Shown here: one piece after another, positions 56,343 to 64,000 of the stretch
Numbering within the stretch: the first letter of the stretch is position 1
Layout of the letters: the number at the start of each line of letters is the position of its first letter
NCBI RefSeq assembly: GCF_030406325.1
Contig: NZ_JAUEQY010000005.1
Location: 310,001-374,000, forward strand
DNA: 64,000 nucleotides
Reading direction: 5' to 3'
DNA from: Actinomadura sp. DC4
GTDB lineage: Bacteria > Actinomycetota > Actinomycetes > Streptosporangiales > Streptosporangiaceae
Program-made: the position numbers and the translations under genes
The notes under the pieces: model-generated
The model's database searches: none
Told to the model about the DNA's origin: nothing
What the model saw: only the letters and a program-made list of their open reading frames with translations

Positions 56343-57068
56343 ATGCTCACGATCGGCCGGCTCGCCGCGTACGTCGGGGTGACGGTGCGCGCGGTGCGCC
56401 ACTACCACCAGCGCGGCCTGCTGGCCGAGCCGGAGCGCGATGCCTCGGGCTACCGCCGGTACGACGCGCAAGCGGTGATCGACCTGATCCGGATCAAGAC
56501 GCTGTCGGACGCCGGCGTGCCGCTGGCGCGGATCGCGGAGCTGCTCGACGCCGGGCCTGAGAGCTTCGCCCGCGCCGTCACCGAGATCGACGAGGCGCTG
56601 ACGACGCGGATCGCCGACCTCCAGCGGCAGCGGAAGCGGATCGCCGAACTCGTCGGCGGCGACCGCCTGTTCCTGCCGCCCGAGGTCACCGGCTACCTCG
56701 ACGCGCTGCGCGACGCCGGGGTCAGCCCGCGTTCGGTCCGGCTCGAACGCGACGGCTGGATCATGCTCGCGGCGCGGTCCCCGGAGGACGTACGGGTGTG
56801 GGCCAAGGAGAAGCAGGCGATGTTCGCGGACCCGGACTTCCAGCGCGTCTACCTCGCGTACGACCAGGCGCGCGACTGGGATCCGGCCGACCCCCGGCTG
56901 GAGCGGCTCGCCGACGACATCGTCGCCTTCTCCGGCAGCGGGGACGACGGGTCCTGGGCGACGGACGACCCGCTGATCGAGACCCTGGTCGCCTCGCAGC
57001 CGGGGTCCTCAACACCCGCGTGGGACCGGTTGAACCGGCTGTGCACGGAGAGAATGTCCGGCCGGTGA
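56343..57068 (+). CDS. MerR family regulator of the exporter
   Basis: 241 aa. N-terminal LTIGRLAAYVGVTVRAVRHYHQRGLLAEPER is the MerR helix-turn-helix with wing GYRRYDAQAV; a coiled-coil dimer helix (LTTRIADLQRQRKRIAEL) and a C-terminal effector domain follow. As third gene of the exporter operon, whose promoter has a MerR-type dyad, it probably activates the operon when the drug binds. Confidence 0.85.
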   Translation: MLTIGRLAAYVGVTVRAVRHYHQRGLLAEPERDASGYRRYDAQAVIDLIRIKTLSDAGVPLARIAELLDAGPESFARAVTEIDEALTTRIADLQRQRKRIAELVGGDRLFLPPEVTGYLDALRDAGVSPRSVRLERDGWIMLAARSPEDVRVWAKEKQAMFADPDFQRVYLAYDQARDWDPADPRLERLADDIVAFSGSGDDGSWATDDPLIETLVASQPGSSTPAWDRLNRLCTERMSGR

Positions 57069-57225
57069 CCTGCCGATATGACGTTCGCCACACGGCCGCG
57101 TACAGAAACGGGGCTCCCGTGGGCTGGCGGTAAAGCTACTGCTCGGTAGGATGCGAACCCCCGCACGTACCTTTCAGTCGCTGGTCATACGCTGGCTGCC
57201 AGTGCCGTACCAGGAGGACGGAAAC

Positions 57226-59370
57226 GTGGTTCTCAGGTTGATCATCGGACTCCTCGCGACGGCGGTGGCGCTCGCGCTCGCCGGTCGGCGGGTCCTGTTC
57301 CTCTACCGCCTCGCGACGAGCGGCCAGCCCGCGCCCGACCGCGTCGCCTCGGCCAAGGACAACGTCGGCGAGGACGTCAAGGGTCAGGTCGTGGAGGTCC
57401 TCGGGCAGAAGAAGCTGCTCAAGTGGACCGTGCCCGGCCTCGCGCACTTCTTCGTGATGTGGGCCTTCATCATCCTCGCCACCGTCTACCTCGAGGCGTA
57501 CGGCGCGCTGATCTTCGGGCTCGACTTCCACATCCCGCTCGTCGGCAAGTGGGACGCGCTCGGCTTCCTGCAGGACTTCATCGCCGTGGCCGCCTTCCTC
57601 GGCCTCGTCGTCTTCGCGGGCATCCGGCTCAAGAACTCCCCGAAGAAGCTCGACCGCAAGTCGCGCTTCAAGGGCTCGCACCTCGGCGGCGCGTGGCTCG
57701 TCCTGTTCATGATCTTCAACGTCGTCTGGACGATGTTCCTGTTCCGCGGGGCCGGCGTCGCCACGGGCAACTTCCCGTACGGCGACGGGGCCTTCATGTC
57801 CCACCTCGTGGGCAGCGCGCTCAAGCCGCTCGGCCACGGCGCCGACGAGGCCCTGGAGTCCGTCGGCCTGCTGCTGCACATCGGCGTCATGCTGGTGTTC
57901 CTGATCATCGTGCTCAACTCCAAGCACTTGCACATCTTCCTGGCCCCGCTCAACGTCATGTTCAAGCGGCGCCCGGACGGCCTCGGGGCGGTGCAGCCGA
58001 TGATGAGCGACGGCAAGCCGATCGACTTCGAAGAGGCCGACCCGGACGAGGACACCTTCGGCCGGGGCAAGATCGAGGACTTCACCTGGAAGGGCTTCCT
58101 CGACTTCGCCTCGTGTACGGAGTGCGGCCGCTGCCAGTCGCAGTGCCCCGCCTGGAACACCGGGAAGCCGCTGTCGCCCAAGACGCTCATCATGGACCTG
58201 CGCGACCACGCGCTGGCCAAGGCGCCCTACATCCTGGCCGACGAGGCCGACCGGGAGAACCTCCCCGAAGACGTCCTCAAGGAGGCCGGCCGCCCGCTGG
58301 TCGGCGACGCGGCCTCGATGGGCGTCATCGACCCCGACGTGCTGTGGTCCTGCACCAACTGCGGCGCCTGCGTCGAGCAGTGCCCGGTCGACATCGAGCA
58401 CATCGACCACATCGTCGACATGCGGCGCTACCAGGTCATGATCGAGTCGAGCTTCCCCTCCGAGGCCGGCGTCATGCTGAAGAACCTGGAGAACAAGGGC
58501 AACCCGTGGGGCATGTCCGAGACGAAACGCGCCGAGTGGATCGAGGAGCTCGACTTCGACGTTCCGATGGTCGAGGACAAGATGCCCGAGGACACCGAAT
58601 ACCTCTTCTGGGTCGGCTGCGCGGGCGCTCTGGAGGACCGGGCCAAGAAGACCACCAAGGCGGTCGCGGAGCTGCTGCACATCGCGGGCGTGAAGTTCGC
58701 CGTGCTCGGCCCGATGGAGGCGTGCAGCGGCGACCCGGCGCGGCGCCTCGGCATGGAGTTCGTCTTCCAGATGCTCGCCCAGCAGAACGTCGAGACGCTC
58801 AACGAGGCGGGCGTGAAGAAGATCGTCGCGACCTGCCCGCACTGCTTCAACACGCTCGCGAACGAATACCCGCAGCTCGGCGGCACGTACGAGGTCGTGC
58901 ACCACACCCAGCTGCTGTCCCACCTCGTGGAGACCGGCAAGCTCACGCCGGTCACGCCGATCGAGGAGAAGATCACCTACCACGACCCGTGCTTCCTGGG
59001 CCGGCACAACAAGGTCTACTCCCAGCCGCGCGACATCATGGCCAAGGTCCCGGGCGTGCAGACGCAGGAGATGCACCGCTGCAAGGACCGCGGCTTCTGC
59101 TGCGGCGCGGGCGGCGCGCGGATGTGGATGGAAGAGCGCATCGGCAAGCGCATCAACACCGAGCGCGTGGACGAGGCGCTGGAGACCGACCCGGACACCG
59201 TGTCCACGGCCTGCCCGTTCTGCCTCGTGATGCTGGGTGACGCGATCAACGAGAAGAAGTCCTCGGGCGGCGCGCGTGAGTCGCTCGAGGTGGTCGACGT
59301 GTCCCAGCTGCTGATCAGGTCCATCAAGGGCGAGGCGGAGCCCGAGCCGGAGCCGGCCGTCGCGGAGTAG
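57226..59370 (+). CDS. Membrane Fe-S oxidoreductase (HdrD/GlpC-like, CCG domains)
   Basis: 714 aa. The N-terminus has five membrane helices with a NarI-like layout (residues 1-250), then two 4Fe-4S clusters CTECGRCQSQCP and CTNCGACVEQCP, then two CCG domains (GCAGALEDRAKKTTKAVAEL...PMEACSGDP and CPHCFNTLANEYPQLGG...FCCGAGGARMWMEE). It probably passes electrons between the quinone pool and an unknown donor; actinobacteria keep it near dnaK. GTG 57226 follows AGGAGG by 9 nt. Confidence 0.9.
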   Translation: MVLRLIIGLLATAVALALAGRRVLFLYRLATSGQPAPDRVASAKDNVGEDVKGQVVEVLGQKKLLKWTVPGLAHFFVMWAFIILATVYLEAYGALIFGLDFHIPLVGKWDALGFLQDFIAVAAFLGLVVFAGIRLKNSPKKLDRKSRFKGSHLGGAWLVLFMIFNVVWTMFLFRGAGVATGNFPYGDGAFMSHLVGSALKPLGHGADEALESVGLLLHIGVMLVFLIIVLNSKHLHIFLAPLNVMFKRRPDGLGAVQPMMSDGKPIDFEEADPDEDTFGRGKIEDFTWKGFLDFASCTECGRCQSQCPAWNTGKPLSPKTLIMDLRDHALAKAPYILADEADRENLPEDVLKEAGRPLVGDAASMGVIDPDVLWSCTNCGACVEQCPVDIEHIDHIVDMRRYQVMIESSFPSEAGVMLKNLENKGNPWGMSETKRAEWIEELDFDVPMVEDKMPEDTEYLFWVGCAGALEDRAKKTTKAVAELLHIAGVKFAVLGPMEACSGDPARRLGMEFVFQMLAQQNVETLNEAGVKKIVATCPHCFNTLANEYPQLGGTYEVVHHTQLLSHLVETGKLTPVTPIEEKITYHDPCFLGRHNKVYSQPRDIMAKVPGVQTQEMHRCKDRGFCCGAGGARMWMEERIGKRINTERVDEALETDPDTVSTACPFCLVMLGDAINEKKSSGGARESLEVVDVSQLLIRSIKGEAEPEPEPAVAE

Positions 59371-59387
59371 TCCGGCGCTTCTTGAGG

Positions 59388-59415
59388 AAACGGGTCCGCC
59401 TCGGCGGGCCCGTTT
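59388..59415 (+). terminator. Terminator of the Fe-S oxidoreductase
   Basis: AAACGGGTCCGCC (59388-59400) and GGCGGGCCCGTTT (59403-59415) pair with one T-G wobble over a tiny loop; 18 nt after the stop and ending in TTT. Confidence 0.75.
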
Positions 59416-59442
59416 CGCCGTTCCGGGACCGAGAAAAGACTT

Positions 59443-59486
59443 GGCGGCGCCATCCCGGGGGGAGCGGGGATTGGGATGGCGCCGCC
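59443..59486. terminator. Perfect 14-bp stem-loop between convergent genes
   Basis: GGCGGCGCCATCCC (59443-59456) and GGGATGGCGCCGCC (59473-59486), loop of 16 nt rich in G. It lies between the Fe-S gene end and the convergent AhpD-like gene end, and could stop either transcript. The 200 nt beyond hold no gene. Confidence 0.6.
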
Positions 59487-59703
59487 TACGTCCTAGCAGA
59501 TCGTGTGACGAAGGTCACAGGGACTCACGTCAACCAAACCCGCCAGTAACGCGTCGGGTCCGACGGTACCGCCTTTTGCGGCGAGTTAGCCACCCCTGCA
59601 CCCGAGAATTACCGCCTCCGCAACCATTTGGACACTCTGCGCGAGAATATGGGTGGAATATGCGGCTTTACGTGGTGGTCTCGCCCGAGGTCGGCAGATC
59701 GGC

Positions 59704-60177
59704 TCAGGACCACTGGCCGGGCTGGTAGTCGCCGGCCGGCTGCTGGACGATGACGTTCAGGCGGTTGTACGTGTTGATGACGGCGATGATCGACACCAGG
59801 GCGGCGAGCTGCTCCTCGTCGTAGTACTTGGCGGCGTTCGCCCAGGCCTCGTCGGTGACGCCGCCCGCGGCGTCGGCGATCCGGGTGCCCTGCTCGGCGA
59901 GCTCGAGGGCGGCGCGCTCGGCCTCGGTGAAGACCGTCGCCTCCCGCCAGGCCGCGACGAGGTGGAGCCGCTGCGCGGTCTCCCCGGCGTGCGCGGCGTC
60001 CTTGGTGTGCATGTCGGTGCAGTAGCCGCAGCCGTTGATCTGGCTGGCGCGGATCTTCACCAGCTCCTGCGTCGCGGCCGGCAGATCCGAGCCGGACACG
60101 GCCTTACCCGCCGCGTTGAGGGCCTTCATGACGCTCATCGCGACGGAGCTGTCGAAGATGTTGAGACGGGCTTCCAT
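59704..60177 (-). CDS. Carboxymuconolactone decarboxylase/AhpD-like protein
   Basis: 157 aa. NGCGYCTDMHTKDAAHAGE carries the CxxC and His of the AhpD core, which reduces peroxiredoxin or acts on peroxides. The rest (EAERAALELAEQGTRIAD; LVSIIAVINTYNRLNV) fits the same family. ATG 60177 lies 7 nt after AGGGAG. Confidence 0.85.
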   Translation of the reverse strand: MEARLNIFDSSVAMSVMKALNAAGKAVSGSDLPAATQELVKIRASQINGCGYCTDMHTKDAAHAGETAQRLHLVAAWREATVFTEAERAALELAEQGTRIADAAGGVTDEAWANAAKYYDEEQLAALVSIIAVINTYNRLNVIVQQPAGDYQPGQWS

Positions 60178-60292
60178 GGGGATCTCCCTGCTGTGGTGCG
60201 GTTACACCTCTTTGACCGGACAGCGGGGCGGGACGTGACACGGTGCGCGTGTGACGCGCGTCTCGTACGGCGGGCTCGGCGGTGAAAGGGGA

Positions 60293-60323
60293 GGGCCTGA
60301 CCGCGGTGATCGCGGTCAGGCCC
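60293..60323 (-). terminator. Terminator of the small secreted protein gene
   Basis: GGGCCTGACCGCG (60293-60305) and CGCGGTCAGGCCC (60311-60323) form a perfect 13-bp stem with a 5-nt loop, 28 nt past the stop at 60351. Confidence 0.75.
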
Positions 60324-60350
60324 CTGTTCGTCTGTGAAACTCCGGCGGAC

Positions 60351-60623
60351 CTAGCGGTGCCAGTAGTGCGGGTAGTGGTGCCACCGGTTCCAGCCGTTGT
60401 TGTAGCCGGGGTCGTACGCGGCCGGCGGGTAGTACGGGTTGGTGACGTAGCTGGAACACCATGCCGGCCGGATGTAGCCGGGCGTGGTGTAACAGGCGGC
60501 CGGAACGTCCGAAACGGCCGACGGGCTGGCAGCAAGACGGTCCGCCTGAGCGGGACCGCAGAGCAGGACGACGCTCGTGGCGGCCCCTGCCAGGATCCCT
60601 GTTGCGGTGAGCTTCTTGAGCAC
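60351..60623 (-). CDS. Small secreted His/Tyr-rich protein
   Basis: 90 aa. Signal peptide KKLTATGILAGAATSVVLLCG (cut near AQA), then a mature part with two Cys (AACYTT, AWCSSY) and a Tyr/Trp/His-rich tail NRWHHYPHYWHR that could bind metal. GTG 60623 follows GGGGGGA. The family is not recognised. Confidence 0.65.
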   Translation of the reverse strand: MLKKLTATGILAGAATSVVLLCGPAQADRLAASPSAVSDVPAACYTTPGYIRPAWCSSYVTNPYYPPAAYDPGYNNGWNRWHHYPHYWHR

Positions 60624-60921
60624 TGTTTCCCCCCGAAATCGTGAATCTCCGTGACCCGATGAACGGGGTCACGTCTGAAGGGATATCCCAGCCGCCGGTC
60701 GATGACACCGACCACGCTCGACCCTTGGTTAATTGTTAACGCTAAGTACGTTATTCCTGCGTGTACGTCCTGTTATTTCGGTACGCCGAATCGGCCCGTT
60801 GATCATCGGTCGCGCCTGGAGGGTGGCAGAGGGAAAGTTCCGGGTTCGCTCCAAATGGAGGCATTTGTTCCGCTAGGGTGCTAGCCGGTACGCCCGGGGC
60901 TGCCGATACGCCGGAGGACAA

Positions 60922-61701
60922 GTGCGCCTTTCCGTGGTCATCACCAGTCTCGCGATGCTCGCGATCGCCGCATCGGGGTGCGGAACCTCGAAGGCGAACG
61001 ACCAGAAGGTCGCGGACGTGCCGCGCGCGACCCCCACGCCGCACAAGGTCGTCGTGGTGGTCGACCACAAGAAGCGCGCCGAGACCATGACGACGGCCGG
61101 CACGGTGCAGGACGTGCTCGCGCAGTTGGGCCTGAAGCTCGGCCCCCACGACCTGGTGACCCCGCCCGCGACCGCCGCTCCCGACGCGACCATCAAGGTC
61201 ATCCGCCTGCTGTCCGACCCGGTGACCAAGAACGTGAAGATCCAGCCGCCGGTCGTACGGAAGAAGAGCTCGAAGGTCGCCGCCTTCAGCCAGAAGGTGA
61301 CGCGGAGGGGCCGCGCCGGCCTGAAGACGGTGCAGATCGCGTACGTCTCGCGGCACGGCAAGAAGGTCAAGGCCGTCATCTCGCAAAAGATCAAGCGCAA
61401 GCCGGTGTCGGAGATCATCGCCGTCGGCCCGCAGCCCTCGGGCGCCGGCTCCGCCGCCAGGCTCAACTGGAGTGCCCTGGCCAAGTGCGAGTCGGGCGGC
61501 AACCCGGGCGCGGTCAACCCGTCGGGTTACTACGGCCTGTACCAGTTCAATCGCCAGTCGTGGGCGACGGTCGGCGGCTCGGGCCTGCCCAGCCAGGCCT
61601 CCGCGGCGGAGCAGACCTACCGCGCGCAGCTCCTGTACAACCGGGTCGGCGGTCGCTGGCAGGGCCAGTGGCCGAGCTGCGGTCACTTCCTCTTCAGCTA
61701 G
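60922..61701 (+). CDS. rpf: Resuscitation-promoting factor-like muralytic lipoprotein (RpfB type)
   Basis: 259 aa. A lipobox AASGC at residues 16-20, one DUF348/G5-type N-terminal region (KRAETMTTAGTVQDVLAQLG; RKPVSEIIAVG) and the C-terminal Rpf lysozyme-like domain NWSALAKCESGGNPGAVN with catalytic Glu and the GLYQFNRQSW motif. It cleaves peptidoglycan at the cell surface during revival and growth. GTG 60922 start. Confidence 0.9.
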   Translation: MRLSVVITSLAMLAIAASGCGTSKANDQKVADVPRATPTPHKVVVVVDHKKRAETMTTAGTVQDVLAQLGLKLGPHDLVTPPATAAPDATIKVIRLLSDPVTKNVKIQPPVVRKKSSKVAAFSQKVTRRGRAGLKTVQIAYVSRHGKKVKAVISQKIKRKPVSEIIAVGPQPSGAGSAARLNWSALAKCESGGNPGAVNPSGYYGLYQFNRQSWATVGGSGLPSQASAAEQTYRAQLLYNRVGGRWQGQWPSCGHFLFS

Positions 61702-61891
61702 CTTTCCGGCAGGGCTGGGACAGGGGCTCCTCGGGGACCACGCGACGGCTCTGGTGTGGCAGTAGGCGGCCGTAAGACTCCCGACGGTGATGATTCCGTC
61801 ACGTAGTGGCAAGGCTTCCGTGTGTGGTGTGCCCGCTGACATCGCGAAGATCACCCTGATATCACTATCTGTGTTGGCAAAAGAACAGAAG

Positions 61892-62134
61892 GTGAGCAGG
61901 ATCGTGGGCGAGAAGGTCACATCGCGGGACGAGGTGCTCTCCCTGGCGGCCGGGATGGCCGACCTGGTCGCAGAGGGAATGCGCGATCTGGCGCGGCGGC
62001 TCCCCGGCCTCACCGAGGCACGCCAGGAGCTACGGGCGCGCGGCGAACTGGCGCTGAAACGCGTCGGCGCGGAGCCGAGGGCGCACATGGAAGTACTGGC
62101 GCGAAAGGCCGCCGAGCGGGCGAACGATGGCTGA
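61892..62134 (+). CDS. Small helical protein coupled to polyprenyl synthase
   Basis: 80 aa. VSRIVGEKVTSRDEVLSLAAGMADLVAEGMRDL, all helical, no membrane segment. The last 8 nt overlap the synthase start, so translation is coupled. GTG 61892 follows AGAAGG directly; GTG 61904 is an alternative. The family is not recognised. Confidence 0.55.
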   Translation: MSRIVGEKVTSRDEVLSLAAGMADLVAEGMRDLARRLPGLTEARQELRARGELALKRVGAEPRAHMEVLARKAAERANDG

Positions 62135-63116
62135 CCTCCGGGGCCGGATCGACCAGGCCTTGGACGAGTTCGTCGATTCGGAGGCCGCGGAGCTGCTGGC
62201 CCTGGACGCGGAGCTGGCGCCCGTCGCCGAGCAGATGCGGATCTCCGTCGCCGGCGGCAAACGGATCCGCCCGGCGTTCTGCTACTGGGGCTGGCGGGCG
62301 GCGGGCCAGCCCGACAGCGACGCGATGATCCGCGCGGCCGCGTCGCTGGAGCTGGTGCATGCGGCGGCCGTCGTCCACGACGATCTCATCGACCGCAGTC
62401 CGATGCGGCGCGGCCGGCCAACGGCGCACGAGAAGCTCGGTGACGCTCTGGCCCTCATGGTCGGCGACCTGCTGATGGCGTGGGCCGGGCAGCTGTTCCA
62501 CACCTCGGGCCTGCCGCGGACCTTCCTGGCCAGGGCGGTGCCGCTGTGGACGACGATGGGCCGGGAACTCGTGGCCGGCGAGTGCCTGGAGATCATGCGC
62601 ACCGGCCTCCCCCACGACGTGGCGCGGTCCCTGACGATCGTGCGGTTCAAGACCGGCTCCTACACGGTCGAGCGGCCGCTGGAGATCGGTGCGGTGCTCG
62701 GCGGCGCGCCCCCGGCCGTACGCGACGCGCTGGCGGAGTACTCCCGTCCGCTCGGCGAGGCGTTCCAGCTACGGGACGACCTGTGGGGGGTGTTCGGCGA
62801 CCCGTTACAGACCGGCAAGTCGATCCTGGACGACCTGGCGGGCCGCAAGCCCACCGCCCTGCTGGCGCTGACCCTGAGCCGGGCGTCCGAGCCCGACCGC
62901 CGGCGACTCGACGACCTGCTCGACGCGCCGATGACCCCGGCCGACGCGGCGGAGATCCGGCAGATCATGCAGGAGTCCGGGGCGCCCGCCGCGGTACGGC
63001 AGATGATCGCCGAACGCGCGCAGACCGCGCAGGTGGCGCTCGACAAGGGCGGCCTGACGCTCGATGCCGCCGATGCCCTGACCCGACTGATCTCCAAGGT
63101 GACCGCAGATGCCTGA
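62127..63116 (+). CDS. Polyprenyl (isoprenyl) diphosphate synthase
   Basis: 329 aa. The aspartate-rich motifs are VVHDDLIDRSPMRRGRPT and FQLRDDLWGVFGDP; SVAGGKRIRPAF and the GKSILDDLAGRKPTALL region are also as in the family. It makes C15-C50 prenyl diphosphates from IPP. The residue before the first motif is Val/Ala-like, which tends to allow long chains, but length cannot be settled. The start is in an 8-nt overlap with the small protein; its end overlaps the oxygenase start. Confidence 0.85.
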   Translation: MADLRGRIDQALDEFVDSEAAELLALDAELAPVAEQMRISVAGGKRIRPAFCYWGWRAAGQPDSDAMIRAAASLELVHAAAVVHDDLIDRSPMRRGRPTAHEKLGDALALMVGDLLMAWAGQLFHTSGLPRTFLARAVPLWTTMGRELVAGECLEIMRTGLPHDVARSLTIVRFKTGSYTVERPLEIGAVLGGAPPAVRDALAEYSRPLGEAFQLRDDLWGVFGDPLQTGKSILDDLAGRKPTALLALTLSRASEPDRRRLDDLLDAPMTPADAAEIRQIMQESGAPAAVRQMIAERAQTAQVALDKGGLTLDAADALTRLISKVTADA

Positions 63117-64000
63117 GTACACCGATGAGTACATGGACGGCCTCCGGCTCAAGGGCGACGCTCTCGCCGACGCGACCGTGGCGGCCCTGTTCGAGGGCGG
63201 CGACGTCGGCAAGTACAACACGCTGTCCCGGTGGTTCGCCACGTCGGGCCAGCCCCTGCCGGAGGGCCTCCCGACCGCCGCACGCGACTACCTCGCGGCC
63301 ACCGCGACGCCGCCGGAGTGGATCGACTGGGCGATGATGGAACAGGCCCGGCAGTTCTTCATCGACAACGACGTGCACATCTCCACCGCGCTGTCGTTCG
63401 CGGCGATGCCGGCCTGCTACGTCGTCCCGCACATCGCCGCCCTGCTGTCGGCGACGCACTCGCTGGCGTACCCGGCGCGGCGAATGGCCGAGACCGGGCA
63501 GTTCACCGTCTACCTCCTGCAACCCAACGCGTTCGAGGCCGGCGGGCGGTTCCTCCCGGCCGCGCAGAAGGTGAGGTTGCTGCACGCCTCGATCCGCCGT
63601 CATCTGAAGGAGGAGGACCGCTGGCCGGAGCCGGTGCCGATCTGTCAGGAGGACATGCTCGGCGGGCTGATGATGTTCAGCCTCCAGGTCCTGGACGCCC
63701 TGCACCGGATGGGCGTCCACATCACCACCGAAGGCGCCGAGGCGTACTACTACGCGTGGCGCGTCGTCGGCGTCATCCTCGGCTGCGACCTCGAGAGCAT
63801 CCCTGCGGACCTGCGGGAGGCCCGGAGGTTCTCCGACCGGTACATGATGCGCCACATGGGACCCTCGCCCGAGGGGGCGCACCTGACGCGGCAGCTCATC
63901 GAGATGTACGAGCAGGTGGTCCCCGGGACGCTCCTGGACCCGATCGTGCCTGCCCTCATCCGCTTCCTGATCGGCGACACCGCGGCCGACTGGCTGAAGG
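63109..64000 (+). CDS. MpaB-family oxygenase (DUF2236), partial at the window end
   Basis: At least 297 aa, running off the right edge. EQARQFFIDNDVHISTALSFAAMP and TGQFTVYLLQPNAFEAGG, RRMAETG and RLLHASIRRHL are the MpaB/latex-clearing (Lcp-related) fold, a heme oxygenase family that cuts isoprenoid chains. ATG 63109 lies 8 nt inside the synthase end. A polyprenyl-making enzyme directly coupled to an isoprenoid-cleaving oxygenase suggests one pathway (inference). Confidence 0.85.
   Translation, partial: MPEYTDEYMDGLRLKGDALADATVAALFEGGDVGKYNTLSRWFATSGQPLPEGLPTAARDYLAATATPPEWIDWAMMEQARQFFIDNDVHISTALSFAAMPACYVVPHIAALLSATHSLAYPARRMAETGQFTVYLLQPNAFEAGGRFLPAAQKVRLLHASIRRHLKEEDRWPEPVPICQEDMLGGLMMFSLQVLDALHRMGVHITTEGAEAYYYAWRVVGVILGCDLESIPADLREARRFSDRYMMRHMGPSPEGAHLTRQLIEMYEQVVPGTLLDPIVPALIRFLIGDTAADWLK

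Noticed and set aside
57136-59076. 646-codon antisense frame opposite the Fe-S oxidoreductase
   Set aside because: It is a GC-bias shadow with no ribosome site or domain.
60624-60921. Possible c-di-AMP (ydaO) riboswitch upstream of rpf
   Set aside because: The conserved GGGGGA and GAATC type boxes are not visible; only an AT-rich GTTAA-TTG-TTAAC palindrome (60728-60740) stands out.

Overview
The window is a 64 kb piece of a high-GC chromosome with the gene content and order of an actinobacterium: dnaK-grpE-dnaJ-hspR-clpB in one run with an HspR (HAIR) operator, an Rpf-type cell-wall enzyme, purA/purB/purD/pyrE/fba housekeeping genes, RsbW/RsbV-like sigma-factor partners, many GTG starts and many leaderless genes. 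The overall set (MpaB-type oxygenase, Fe-S heterodisulfide-reductase-like protein, FHA and kinase genes) suggests Streptosporangiales, possibly Thermomonosporaceae, but that rank is an inference. I see no rRNA, tRNA, transposase or CRISPR array.

Layout. 1-5.2 kb: a TetR-VC0807-FAD-monooxygenase operon with an operator over its start, two small DUF genes and a LysE exporter. 5.2-7.8 kb: a small DNA-binding gene framed by a 62-bp direct repeat, a quinone oxidoreductase with a MerR-type promoter, a CarH/LitR-like B12 regulator with an 11-bp-repeat operator, and a divergent structured RNA candidate. 7.9-12.5 kb: RsbW/RsbV-like pair, then a three-gene operon coding a ClpB-like AAA+ ATPase, a radical-SAM activase and a zinc-ribbon/Gln-Tyr-Pro-rich/FHA protein. 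12.6-23.5 kb: lipoproteins, NfeD-flotillin, NrtR-like regulator, mechanosensitive channel, aromatic aminotransferase, DMT exporter, Ser/Thr kinase and partner, degenerate-GGDEF/winged-helix regulator. 23.8-39 kb: murA-like gene, MOSC, purB, purD, corA with a proline-rich leader ORF, GDPD, MarR/MMPL pair, purA, DUF3151, fba, DedA, pyrE. 39-43.4 kb: hydrolase-like protein, NYN RNase, TPR protein, PhoD phosphatase. 43.5-45.8 kb: a two-gene AAA/RloB cassette (AbiL/PARIS-like defence architecture) framed by a 108-bp direct repeat of the clpB 3' end. 45.7-52.7 kb: the heat-shock operon. 52.8-57 kb: C39-like peptidase, two decayed ECF sigma genes, and a DrrAB-type exporter with its MerR regulator. 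57-64 kb: membrane Fe-S oxidoreductase, AhpD-like protein, small secreted protein, Rpf, and a coupled small protein/polyprenyl synthase/MpaB oxygenase operon running off the end.

Two insertions use the same design: a small accessory gene or gene pair sits between direct repeats made from the 3' end of a resident gene, so the resident gene stays whole. This, the AAA/radical-SAM/FHA operon, and the B12-regulator/structured-RNA locus are the most interesting parts. Start codons were often decided by a TAnnnT -10 box 5-8 nt before the ATG/GTG, which implies leaderless mRNA. All motif calls come from reading the sequence by eye; no database search was possible.
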